This document shows positions 56,585-64,000 of a stretch of 64,000 bases of DNA, piece after piece (the first letter of the stretch is position 1; each line of letters starts with the position of its first letter). Source of the stretch: JBHOQS01 sp042408875 (lineage in GTDB: Bacteria > Chloroflexota > UBA11872 > JBHOQS01); the NCBI GenBank assembly GCA_042408875.1, contig JBHOQS010000016.1, forward strand, positions 89,705-153,704, written 5' to 3'. The notes beneath the pieces are model-generated. The model made no database searches, was not told the DNA's origin, and saw only the letters and a list, made by a program, of their open reading frames with translations. The translations under genes were made by a program, and so were the position numbers.

Positions 56585-57604
56585 ATGGACCTCTTGACTG
56601 GCGAAGAAATAGAATGGCGTTTTCGCGCTATGAACACCGACGTGCAGGTCATACTGATCTGCGACACCACCAGGCAGCGGCCTACTGTGGAAGCGGTGTT
56701 CCTAGAGATCGAGCGACTCTTCGCCACTGTTGAGGCAACGTTAAGCCGCTTTGAACCGGAGAGTGAGCTCTCCCATCTCAACCGGAGCACAAGAAGGCCT
56801 TTTAGAGCGTCACCACTGCTGTTTACTGTAGTTTCGGAGGCGCTGAAAGCGGCGCGGGATAGCAATGGACTGTTCGACCCTACCGTGCTACGGGCGCTGG
56901 AAGCGGCCGGCTACGACCGTAGCTTCGAAAAGGTGCTGGACCGCACCGCTGAGCCTGGACGTCCAGCAGTCAGTGCAGCGGCCGGGCGGTGGCGTGAGGT
57001 AGTGCTCGACGCTGAGCGCCAGACCATCACGCTACCAGAGGACTGCGGGCTTGACTTGGGTGGAATCGCCAAAGGCTGGACGGTAGACCAGGCGGCACGT
57101 CTGCTGGCTCGCCGCGGATTCCGCCACTTCGCTGTAGACGCTGGCGGCGATCTGTACGCCGCCGGTCGGCAGGCCGATGGCGCTCCCTGGCTCGTAGGCG
57201 TGGAGGACCCGCGAGCGCCGGAGCGGGATCTCATGCTGCTCCGGGTTGAGGACTGCGCGGTGGCCACCTCGAGCGTCTGCCGGCGCCGCTGGGTCCTTCA
57301 CGGCCGGGCATACCATCATCTCATCGACCCACGCAGTGGGGAGCCGGCGCACAGCGGCGTGCTGTCGGCCACCGTGCTGGCCCCCACGGTGGCGCGCGCT
57401 GAGGTGCTTGCCAAGGTCGTCCTGCTCCTTGGACCTTATGAAGGGCTGCATTTCTTGGAGCAACAGCCGGACGCCGCGGGACTGCTGCTGCCCGACAGTC
57501 CGCACACCGCTCCTATCCTGAGCCGCCGACTCTGCACGCCGTGTGGGCGCACCTCTCGGGGTCTCTCAGAGACGAAGCTATGGGAGGCGGGCGATGTGGC
57601 GTAA
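56585..57604 (+). CDS. apbE: FAD:protein FMN transferase
   Basis: 339 residues from ATG 56585 (GGAGGGC upstream); GTG 56570 also in frame. Family text: FRAMNTDVQVILICD, VEATLSRFEPESELSHLNRS, GLFDPTVLRALEAAGYDRSFE, DLGGIAKGWTVDQAARLLARRGFRHFAVDAGGDLYAAG, ATSSVCRRRWVLHGRAYHHLIDPRSGEPAHSGVLSATVLAP (Mg/FAD site). It covalently attaches FMN to Thr in D-G-A-T-type targets on the outer face. The following gene, overlapping by 11 bases, encodes a haem-b membrane protein. No target with an FMN-binding domain is encoded here. Confidence 0.92.
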   Translation: MDLLTGEEIEWRFRAMNTDVQVILICDTTRQRPTVEAVFLEIERLFATVEATLSRFEPESELSHLNRSTRRPFRASPLLFTVVSEALKAARDSNGLFDPTVLRALEAAGYDRSFEKVLDRTAEPGRPAVSAAAGRWREVVLDAERQTITLPEDCGLDLGGIAKGWTVDQAARLLARRGFRHFAVDAGGDLYAAGRQADGAPWLVGVEDPRAPERDLMLLRVEDCAVATSSVCRRRWVLHGRAYHHLIDPRSGEPAHSGVLSATVLAPTVARAEVLAKVVLLLGPYEGLHFLEQQPDAAGLLLPDSPHTAPILSRRLCTPCGRTSRGLSETKLWEAGDVA

Positions 57605-58319
57605 GGGCGTGGTGTTCCTGAGCTGGCTGGCTGCGCTGGCCATTGCTGCCACGCTGCTCGCGGCAAGCGCGCGGCTGGTAGACAATCATGCATTCTGGTA
57701 CCTGACACGCGCGACAGGGCTGAGCGCCTTTGTGCTGTTGAGCCTGGATGTCTGCCTGGGCATTGCCATTCGCACCAGGGTGGCCGAGCCGTTGCTCGCC
57801 CGCTGGCGCATCACAGACCTGCACGAGTTTACCGCCCTGCTTGCGCTGGCACTCACCGCTGTGCATGTCCTGGCGCTCCTGGGCGATCGCTACATTGGAT
57901 TTACTCTGGCACAACTCCTGGTACCATTCATTGCATCGTACCGCCCTTTCTGGACTGGGCTTGGTATTCTCTCGCTCTATCTGTTGATCGTGACTACGGC
58001 GAGCTGGTATGTACGGGGCACGATCAGCTATCGTGCTTGGCGTGCGCTGCACTATCTGACGTTCGGTGCGTACGTGCTTGCTCTGCTCCATAGCATGCTG
58101 GCCGGTACGGATACCAGGCAGGTCTGGGCGCGGCTGCTCTACTGGGCAAGTGCCGTGGCAGTAGGCGCTCTGACGCTGCACCGGCTTGGCGAGACTACCG
58201 ACAGCGCAGAAGGAGACGGGGATGCCCAAGGTCCGGGCGGGGGAACCCAGGCCATGCTGGCCCCGGCGGCTGCTCCAGTGCGGTCCGGCCCCGATGGGCG
58301 CCAGCGCCGCGCTGGCTGA
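57594..58319 (+). CDS. ferric-reductase-like transmembrane haem-b protein
   Basis: 241 residues. ATG 57594 lies inside the end of apbE. Five or six helices; paired His residues for two haems are seen in LHEFTALLALALTAVHVLALLGDRY and WRALHYLTFGAYVLALLHSML. The pattern is that of the YedZ/MsrQ and ferric-reductase-like domain. It would carry electrons across the membrane, here perhaps to a flavoprotein made by ApbE. The C-terminal 60 residues are Gly/Pro/Ala/Gln rich and unlike the family. Confidence 0.85.
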   Translation: MWRKGVVFLSWLAALAIAATLLAASARLVDNHAFWYLTRATGLSAFVLLSLDVCLGIAIRTRVAEPLLARWRITDLHEFTALLALALTAVHVLALLGDRYIGFTLAQLLVPFIASYRPFWTGLGILSLYLLIVTTASWYVRGTISYRAWRALHYLTFGAYVLALLHSMLAGTDTRQVWARLLYWASAVAVGALTLHRLGETTDSAEGDGDAQGPGGGTQAMLAPAAAPVRSGPDGRQRRAG

Positions 58320-58461
58320 GACCGCGACCCGGCAGAAGGTTTCATGCCGGGCTCCTGCTGCCTCGGATAACGCAGTCCAGGGCCCTGTCCACACTGCCAC
58401 TCGCGGAGACAGCAACCGCTACCATATACTACTACATACTACATGCTGAGCTATCTCCGGT

Positions 58462-58540
58462 CCCTTGCCCTCACGGGCGTTGTGGGACAGCCCGCGCGGC
58501 TGTCCCGCCAGGACCCTGGCCCCTTGCCCTCGCGGGCATT
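58462..58540. repeat. interspersed-repeat-like element: direct repeats flanking a 9-bp-arm hairpin
   Basis: A 20-base unit beginning CCCTTGCCCTC occurs at 58462-58481 and 58521-58540 with 18 of 20 matching. Between them lie GGGACAGCC (58484-58492), CGCGC, GGCTGTCCC (58498-58506), a perfect stem-loop. Each flanking unit also folds (GCCC-n4-GGGC). Then comes an AT-only stretch to 58590 with TATAAT at 58571-58576, probably the promoter of the next gene. Confidence 0.8.
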
Positions 58541-58587
58541 CTGTATATGTTACGTATATTATATTGTATATATAATATAAATTAAGT

Positions 58588-59529
58588 ATGTGCGTGCGTT
58601 TTTCTCGTGACATCCTAGCGGCAGTTCTCTGCGCTGCCCTCGCGGTGCTGGTCGTGCTCATTCCGGCGTGTGTGCCACTGGCCGGCACGTCTGAACTCCT
58701 TCGCGGGGAAACGCGTTCAGGTCCAGCCGGGGTGGCGGAGGAGATGCCAGCGGAGGCGCGGCAGCCAGAAGCAGAGGCTGGGAGTCCGGGCCAGCCAGCG
58801 TCTGAATCACCGGCCGGCCAGGTAGCGGGGCCGGAAGTGTTCCGCGATCCATGCCAGGAACCCGCAGAGCCGCCGACGCCCGGCTCGCCGCGCTTTGGCC
58901 TCCGCGCTCCCCTACCCGCGGTGCCTCTATGGAACCCGCCTGGGCCGAAGCGGGCCGGCTTGCAAGCGGGCCACTGGCTCAACGAGGCGCGGCCGGCGGA
59001 GTTGATCCGGCTCGAGCACGGCACTAGCGGAGGTGGCCGGCAAGAGTGGGAGGTGAACCTGGACATCGCCAGGCGCACGGCGCGATACCTGGAGGCGGCT
59101 GGTATCGAGGTAGACATCCTTCCTACTACGATACCCCCGCGCTACCGGGCGCATGTGTTCGTCGCTATCCACGCCGACGGCGATCCTACGGGACGGGTGC
59201 GCGGCTTCAAGATCGCCCGGCCCGGCTTCAGCCCGATCCCTGATGTAGATGACCGGCTCGTCGCGGCGCTGTACACCGCGTACGAGACAGCCACCGGCCT
59301 ACCGCGCGACGATGTGAACATCACGTCGCGAATGCGTTTCTATTACGCTTTCAACTCGCGGCGCTACTGCCACGCTGTGGCGCCAGGGGTACCGCAGGCC
59401 ATTGTTGAGACCGGGTTCTTGACCAATCCCCTCGACCGCAGACTCCTGCTGGGCAACCCTGATGCGGCGGCGCGTGGCATTGCCGAGGGCATCTTGGCAT
59501 TCCTGCATCAGTCCGGGCCAGGCGCGTAA
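58588..59529 (+). CDS. N-acetylmuramoyl-L-alanine amidase (Amidase_3)
   Basis: 313 residues. Signal/anchor SRDILAAVLCAALAVLVVLIPAC, possibly a lipoprotein. A Pro/Glu/Ala linker of about 80 residues follows. The zinc amidase domain has LQAGHW (His), QEWEVNLDIARRTARYLEAAGIEVDIL (Glu), HVFVAIHADGD (His) and AIVETGFLTNPLDRRLL with the catalytic Glu. It cuts the amide between MurNAc and the stem peptide. No ribosome binding site is evident before the ATG. Confidence 0.88.
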   Translation: MCVRFSRDILAAVLCAALAVLVVLIPACVPLAGTSELLRGETRSGPAGVAEEMPAEARQPEAEAGSPGQPASESPAGQVAGPEVFRDPCQEPAEPPTPGSPRFGLRAPLPAVPLWNPPGPKRAGLQAGHWLNEARPAELIRLEHGTSGGGRQEWEVNLDIARRTARYLEAAGIEVDILPTTIPPRYRAHVFVAIHADGDPTGRVRGFKIARPGFSPIPDVDDRLVAALYTAYETATGLPRDDVNITSRMRFYYAFNSRRYCHAVAPGVPQAIVETGFLTNPLDRRLLLGNPDAAARGIAEGILAFLHQSGPGA

Positions 59530-59606
59530 AAGTCAGCCATCTGAGTACCCATCGGACATCATCCCGACAGCCCAAGCTTGGCAGCATGTTCAAAGGGAGT
59601 ACGCGT

Positions 59607-60908
59607 GTGAGACAAGCGCAGCCCGCCCAGCGGCCCCAACGGTACTACGGCTGGGTCATCGTTGCCGTGATGGCTGCCGTAGGCGCACTCAGTATGGCGC
59701 TGGGCTCCCTCAACTTCGGCCTCTTCGTCAAGCCGATGGGCGATGAGCTCGGCATCGGGCGCGCCGTGTTCGGCTGGGCTCAGTCCACGCGCCAGGTAGC
59801 GAGCGCCCTGACGGCCCCGCTCGTCGGCGCACTGATCGATCGCTTCGGTGCTCGGCTCCTGCTCACGCTCGCTGCACTCATCACCGGAGGAGCGCTGATC
59901 TGCCTTGCCTTCATCACCGACGGCTGGCAGCTCGTCGTGCTCTTCGGCCTGATGGGCATCGTAGGCATGAGCGGCCCCGGCGCCCTCGTCACAACTGTGC
60001 CAGTGGCGAAGTGGTTCGTGCGCCAGCGCGGCCGGGCGTACTCCCTGATGTCCCTGGGCATCCCGGTCGGCGGCCTCATCTTCGTGCCGCTGACCCAGAT
60101 CCTGATCGACGCAGTGGGCTGGCGCATGGCCTGGGTGCTGCTGGCCTTAATCGGCGCCGGCCTGATTATCCCGCTATCGCTGCTCTTCGTGCGCCGCCAG
60201 CCAGAGGACCTGGGGCTCCTGCCAGATGGCGATCCCCATCCTATCGCAGGAGCAGCGGCGGCGCCCAGGCTGGCCCGAGAAGAGCAGTCCTGGACCCGCG
60301 AGGAGGCAGTGCGTTCAATGGCATTCTGGCGGTTGGTCTTTGTCTTCAGCATGGTAATGCTGGCAACGAGCAGCGTAGCTGTGCACCGTATTCCCAGTTT
60401 CATGGATCGCGGTCTTGATCCCCGGCTCGTCTCCTACGCCACTGCACTGGACGCGGCGGCGGCCGGGCTGAGCACGTTTGCACTGGGCCTGCTGCTGCAC
60501 CGGGTGCCAGCGCGGTTCGTCGGGGCCGGGGGCTTCCTGATGCTGGCGCTGGCGTCATGGCTGACCATCGCCGCAGCCAATCATCCTACGATGTTCCTCG
60601 CTATGATCAGCTTTGGACTGGGCATCGGCGTGCTTATGTTGATGCAGAACTACCTCTGGGCTGATTACTTTGGGCGCCGGCATCTGGGGAGTATCCGCGG
60701 CGCCGTCATGCCGGTCACTCTGCTCAGCGGCGGGGCAGGCGCGCCGATCGCGGGCTACGTGCGAGACTTCACCGGCACCTACACCCCGATTTGGCTGGCA
60801 GCGGTCGTGCTGATGGCAGTGAGCGCGCTCGTACTTGCCTTCACACCGCCGCCCCAGCGCGCGCAGCCAGTAGCGGTGCCGGCCGTAATCACCGCTGAGA
60901 AAAGTTAG
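59607..60908 (+). CDS. MFS transporter (OFA / monocarboxylate-porter-like)
   Basis: 433 residues from GTG 59607, chosen because GGGAG lies seven bases upstream; ATG 59586 is the alternative. Twelve helices can be followed, with the MFS A-motif region LVGALIDRFGARLLL between helices 2 and 3. YYGWVIVAVMAAVGALSMALGSLNFGLFVKPMGDELG at the start is typical of the oxalate/formate antiporter and monocarboxylate families. It likely moves a small organic acid. Substrate unknown. Confidence 0.88.
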   Translation: MRQAQPAQRPQRYYGWVIVAVMAAVGALSMALGSLNFGLFVKPMGDELGIGRAVFGWAQSTRQVASALTAPLVGALIDRFGARLLLTLAALITGGALICLAFITDGWQLVVLFGLMGIVGMSGPGALVTTVPVAKWFVRQRGRAYSLMSLGIPVGGLIFVPLTQILIDAVGWRMAWVLLALIGAGLIIPLSLLFVRRQPEDLGLLPDGDPHPIAGAAAAPRLAREEQSWTREEAVRSMAFWRLVFVFSMVMLATSSVAVHRIPSFMDRGLDPRLVSYATALDAAAAGLSTFALGLLLHRVPARFVGAGGFLMLALASWLTIAAANHPTMFLAMISFGLGIGVLMLMQNYLWADYFGRRHLGSIRGAVMPVTLLSGGAGAPIAGYVRDFTGTYTPIWLAAVVLMAVSALVLAFTPPPQRAQPVAVPAVITAEKS

Positions 60909-60942
60909 CACCGCTGCGCTGCCAGGCAGGCGCGCCGCCTGC

Positions 60943-61773
60943 TCACGCTGCGGCCAGGAAGGACCTCACCGCCTGCATGTATGCGGCAAACTGCTCGCGG
61001 CGGATGTTATGTCCGGCGCCGTGCAGCCGTACTACCTGGACACGCGAGTTCAGCCGCTCGGCTTCCTCGGCCGCCTCCGGCGTGACGATGGCGCCTCGGT
61101 CGGGGTCGGCGGTGATCAGCAGTACCGGGCACTGGATTCTCGGCAGGACCTCCCACCACGGCGGCTGGTCCATGCCACGCAGCGCGGTAATGAAGGAGCG
61201 GCTTACCCGGAGCTTCGCGTCGGCCCACGGACCGAGCTCGTCCTCGGACCAGTCCGGGTGCTGCGCGCGGCAATGGGCGATGAGCTCCTCGCGACTCATT
61301 GCCTTGAGCTCCTCCATATTCCGGCGCATCCGCGCCGCTCGGGCTTCGCGCTCAGCAGGATCTCGCTGCGCGCCAGGCAGCCAGAGTGCCGGATCCTCCA
61401 AGATGGCGCAGCGCACCAGATCGGGGTAGCCAGCAGCCAGGTAGAGCACAGTCTGGGCGCCCATAGAGTGGCCTCCCACAGCCGGTCTCCCCAGGCCCAG
61501 CGCCTGGATCAGGCCGGCCAAGTCCGCCGCCCGCTCGTGGACTCCGTAGCCGCTCTCCGGCGCCTCGGACAGGCCGTGTCCGCGAGCGTCCGGCATGATC
61601 ACGTCATAGTCTGCTTCCAGGGCCCGCGCGACCGGGGTCCAGCACAGCCCATCGTCGGTTGCGCCGTGGGCCAGGACAAGCGGCGGCTTATCCCCGCCTG
61701 TGCGATAGTAGTGAACCCGAATGCCATTGGCGATCACGTCTCCGCTGAACCACTCAGCCGCAGGCCTCTCCAT
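60943..61773 (-). CDS. alpha/beta hydrolase
   Basis: 276 residues. VLAHGATDDGLCW supplies the oxyanion HG region, VGGHSMGAQTVLYLAA the nucleophile elbow (Ser), a catalytic Asp follows in ITADPDRGAIVTPEAAEEA, and LHGAGHNIRREQF gives the catalytic His. Cytoplasmic esterase, epoxide- or C-C-hydrolase; substrate unknown. Convergent with the MFS gene. Confidence 0.9.
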   Translation of the reverse strand: MERPAAEWFSGDVIANGIRVHYYRTGGDKPPLVLAHGATDDGLCWTPVARALEADYDVIMPDARGHGLSEAPESGYGVHERAADLAGLIQALGLGRPAVGGHSMGAQTVLYLAAGYPDLVRCAILEDPALWLPGAQRDPAEREARAARMRRNMEELKAMSREELIAHCRAQHPDWSEDELGPWADAKLRVSRSFITALRGMDQPPWWEVLPRIQCPVLLITADPDRGAIVTPEAAEEAERLNSRVQVVRLHGAGHNIRREQFAAYMQAVRSFLAAA

Positions 61774-61960
61774 AGTGCCGCAACTCCTTTCTCCAAGTGG
61801 TAATCTTGCTAGATAATAATAGTAAATAGTAATAAGGGGGCGCTACGATCCAATCGACCGAGCCGGTACGAGATCACCATCGTGTAGACTGAGTTCGCCA
61901 CGCCGATGAAAGACCACCGTGGGCCCGTCATGAGGTCTTTACTGAGCCCGCACGATGCCT

Positions 61961-62173
61961 TCAGCCTGCCCGGCGCACAGCTCGTGCCACAGGCGCACGC
62001 ACTTCACTGAAGACCACCTGGTCAGGTGCCACAACGACTCGTCCACGGTGCAACGAACCACCGAAATCGACCAGGAGCTCCTCACCTAAACGCGGGGCCG
62101 GTTCGATCGTGCGGCAATCAGCGAACACGACCGGCCCGCTGCGCCCGAACCGCACTCCGCAGATCACGCTCAT
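61961..62173 (-). CDS. short PSP1/RicT(YaaT) N-terminal-like protein
   Basis: 70 residues. SVICGVRFGRSGPVVFADCRTIEPAPRLGEELLVDFGGSLHRGRVVVAPDQVVFSEVR matches the first 65 residues of PSP1-domain proteins (VVGVRF...VGDxVVVET..G.ELGxVV). The C-terminal PSP1 core (GG-x-G-x-CGR-x-CC) is absent and no continuation is found in the 170 bases downstream in any frame. It lies on the minus strand after holB, where yaaT follows holB in Firmicutes, so it is an ancestral neighbour in shortened form. Confidence 0.7.
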   Translation of the reverse strand: MSVICGVRFGRSGPVVFADCRTIEPAPRLGEELLVDFGGSLHRGRVVVAPDQVVFSEVRAPVARAVRRAG

Positions 62174-62307
62174 CTACGTAGCCTATCCCGTATACTGTCT
62201 TCGTGTGTATGTTATATATAAATAATATCAGGCAGCAGGAGCGGCGAATTTTACGTCCCTACGCATTACGCACTACGCAGTACACACCATGCACTGCGTA
62301 AAGCACG

Positions 62308-63309
62308 TTACGCTGGCATGTCCAGCAGCAGCACTTCCCAGACCAGGCGGGGATTGGCATTACGCTCGATCTGCACGGCTGCGTCTTGGATGCGCGCCAG
62401 GAAGCGGGCGATGGTCTGGGGACTACACCGCCTGGCCGTCGTGTGCAATACCTCAGCCTGGTCGGTGTTCGTGATCAGCTCCGGACAGCCCTGCGCGGCC
62501 AGCAGCGCATCGCGCCACCAGCTTAGCCAGCGCTCCAGCGCTCGGCGCGCGGTTGCTGCGTCTTTGCCAAGCTGTCCAGCCTGCTCCAGCCGCTCCAGCC
62601 GGCTGGCGGCGACCAGATCCGCGATCCGCGCCAGCTCCTGCTCTCGCTCGTCCAGCATACCTGGGTTTTCCACAGCAGCCAGCGCCCAGCCCGGCCGTCC
62701 GGCCGCCAGCCGGGCCAGTAGCGCAGCGCGCCCCGGCAGTACCTGCCGCGCGAGGAGGGCCTCCTCGATCACATGCGGCGGTACAGGCCGGAGGGTCACC
62801 GGCTGGCAGCGCGAGCGTACCGTGGCGAGCACCGCAGCCGGATCATCAGCCGTCAGGACGAACAGCGTGTGCTCGGGTGGCTCCTCCAGGGTCTTCAAGA
62901 GGCAGTTGGCAGCCGCCTCGTGGGACGGCGCGCCGCGCAGCCGGTCGATGTGTCGGATGATGAACAGCTTCCAGGCCGCCATGTACGGTCGCAGCGCTGC
63001 CTCGGCCTGAACCTCCCGCGCCTGATCGATGCTGATAGCCTGCCGTTCCTCGTCTGGCTGCACCAGGCGCACATCGGGATGGTTGCCTGAAAGAATACGC
63101 CGGCAGTGCAGGCACCGGCCGCAGGACTCGACCAGGCCCGCCTGCGTCTGACGTTCCTGGCAGAGGAGGGCGCGGGCAAAAGCGAGCGCGAGCGTACGCT
63201 TGCCGATCTGGGCAGGTCCGCCGAACAGATAGGCGTGCGCCAGGCGGCCGCGCGCGAGTGCACGAGCGAGGAACTGGACTGTGCTGTCGTGTCCGATGAT
63301 GCCCCACAT
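62308..63309 (-). CDS. holB: DNA polymerase III clamp-loader subunit delta prime-like (HolB)
   Basis: 333 residues from ATG 63307-63309. The AAA+ text MWGIIGHDSTVQFLARALARGRLAHAYLFGGPAQIGKRTLALAFARALL is followed by a zinc site CGRCLHCRRI, then ISIDQAREVQ, KLFIIRHIDRL, NCLLKTLEEPPEHTLFVLTADDPAAVLATVRSRCQPV (SRC arginine finger) and a C-terminal collar domain. It helps load the sliding clamp with DnaX and HolA. Cofactor loop GPAQIGKRT is degenerate, usual for delta prime. Confidence 0.93.
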   Translation of the reverse strand: MWGIIGHDSTVQFLARALARGRLAHAYLFGGPAQIGKRTLALAFARALLCQERQTQAGLVESCGRCLHCRRILSGNHPDVRLVQPDEERQAISIDQAREVQAEAALRPYMAAWKLFIIRHIDRLRGAPSHEAAANCLLKTLEEPPEHTLFVLTADDPAAVLATVRSRCQPVTLRPVPPHVIEEALLARQVLPGRAALLARLAAGRPGWALAAVENPGMLDEREQELARIADLVAASRLERLEQAGQLGKDAATARRALERWLSWWRDALLAAQGCPELITNTDQAEVLHTTARRCSPQTIARFLARIQDAAVQIERNANPRLVWEVLLLDMPA

Positions 63310-63859
63310 GCTAGCGCTAGTGTAGCATGCCGGCGTCACTGCCGGGGCTGCAGGTCTGCTAGAGCCGGAGCAGCGATACTGCCAGGGTGCCGAATAGCCT
63401 GATCGGCAGCCCGAGACACCGGCAATTCCTCCCTACGAGATGTCATCACTACGAAATGCAATTGCCAGCCAGGTCCCGCGAGCGCACAGCAGTGGCAGGA
63501 ACAGGCTCGGTGTCTCGCGACGGTAGAAGGCAGCCGGCCATATCAGGAGCCAGAGGAGGACGCTTCCGCCAGCACGCATCTATGCTGAGACAAGCGCCTT
63601 CCGTCTCGGCTGCGCCAGCAGGTCATGGCAGGCAGGGAGGGGAAGGCCAGGAGCAGCGTGCTTCCAAGCGCCACAAGTGCTGCGCGCCCGGCATCGGCTA
63701 CTGGAAGCGTGAGGAGCCTTGCTGAGGTACAAGTCTCCGGGGCGCGAGCGCCTGTCCCTGGTGTCCCTTGCGCTGAGATACCTGTCAGCAGCCATTGGTC
63801 CGTTTCCACCGCGTCGTCTTCCTCCCCACACATGTGGACCGTGCTTCTCCTGGGCAACC
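63310..63859. other. 550-base gap without a supported gene
   Basis: Open frames exist on both strands but show no family features and irregular composition, so none is called. The stretch may hold the holB promoter and the 3' untranslated end of the glycoside hydrolase. Confidence 0.4.
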
Positions 63860-64000
63860 CTACTTGGGCAGGGCTTTGAGGGCGAGGTAGGCAGGCAAGG
63901 GGGTCCAGTCCGGCCCCACAATGCCGAAGGCATACTTCTCATCCGTGGGCGGCACCACCACCCGATAGTTCAGGTTCCACACCACCACCAGCTGCACCCA
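63860..64000 (-). CDS. C-terminal end of a cellulase/glycanase-like glycoside hydrolase (partial)
   Basis: 46 residues before a TAG at 63860-63862 on the minus strand; the gene continues past the right edge. The sequence WVQLVVVWNLNYRVVVPPTD, then EKYAFGIVGPDWTPLPAYLALKALPK resembles the last strand and helix of GH-A clan TIM-barrel enzymes (family 39/5-like), where a WN..., ...YGIV...W.PRPAY..L pattern is common. Family assignment is tentative with so little text. Confidence 0.6.
   Translation of the reverse strand, partial: WVQLVVVWNLNYRVVVPPTDEKYAFGIVGPDWTPLPAYLALKALPK

Noticed and set aside
58484..58506. Rho-independent terminator after the haem-b gene
   Set aside because: The stem is strong but no T-run follows on either strand, so it is listed as a repeat.
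63543..63942. Minus-strand frames at the right end
   Set aside because: They overlap the stop of the glycoside hydrolase fragment and show no domain or signal.
1..64000. tRNA, rRNA or CRISPR features
   Set aside because: No T-loop/acceptor pairs, rRNA signature text or regularly spaced repeats were recognised; the TGTAC cluster is too short and irregular for CRISPR.

Overview
The window is high-GC DNA with dense genes on both strands. The best guess is a thermophilic or soil Chloroflexota, probably class Thermomicrobia. This is an inference from gene content: B12-dependent ribonucleotide reductase, a holB with a short PSP1-like neighbour, oligosaccharide and sugar-acid genes, ApbE with a haem-b membrane protein, and inteins in housekeeping genes. 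No rRNA, tRNA, CRISPR array, insertion sequence or integrase was recognised. The visible mobile elements are two inteins, plus small hairpin repeats that may be dispersed.

Layout. 1-3285 (minus): an alpha-glucan operon of GT4 transferase, GH57 hydrolase and a glycogen-synthase-like protein cut by the left edge. 3559-6268 (plus): a compact ubiquitin-like cassette of a Ubl ending GGA, an E2 with one cysteine, a JAB peptidase-E1 fusion and a membrane protein. 6302-9214 (minus): lytic transglycosylase and rpsU. 9627-14039 (plus): Ldh2-type dehydrogenase, small AtzG-like protein, amidase, aldo/keto reductase and methyltransferase. 14087-15487: mnmE. 16011-23813: an HTH/DksA-zinc-finger fusion, a 2-hydroxyacid dehydrogenase, a GNAT protein, an XRE-TPR regulator facing an intein-containing GDP-mannose dehydratase, and a PDZ-TPR lipoprotein. 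24172-29497: Cys-rich copper protein, Rid protein, and uvrB with an intein inside the Walker A motif.

29537-36768: sulfatase, two lipoprotein substrate-binding proteins without permeases, an orphan dehydrogenase E1-alpha and a rhamnonate-dehydratase-like enzyme. 36799-43106: a metal block of DtxR-type and Fur-type regulators, a PhnDCE-like ABC transporter behind a DtxR-like operator, FTR1 permease, cupredoxin and an intradiol dioxygenase. 43411-49859: Pat-like acyl-CoA synthetase/acetyltransferase, class II ribonucleotide reductase, and an archaeo-eukaryotic-primase-like protein. 49856-54981: a sugar-acid cluster (TIM-barrel isomerase, ABM monooxygenase, two enolase-superfamily enzymes, Gfo/Idh oxidoreductase). 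55331-58319: secreted proteins, ApbE and a haem-b membrane protein; the first gene sits behind six 11-bp-phased repeats resembling a PHO box. 58588-64000: cell-wall amidase, MFS transporter, alpha/beta hydrolase, short PSP1 protein, holB, and the tail of a glycoside hydrolase.

The most notable items are the ubiquitin-like cassette, the two inteins (one with an embedded XRE helix-turn-helix), the primase-like protein, the DtxR fusion and the HTH-zinc-finger fusion, the 11-bp-phased operator, and a recurring habit of this genome: perfect 11-17 bp tandem duplications in intergenic DNA, several of them at promoters or ribosome binding sites.
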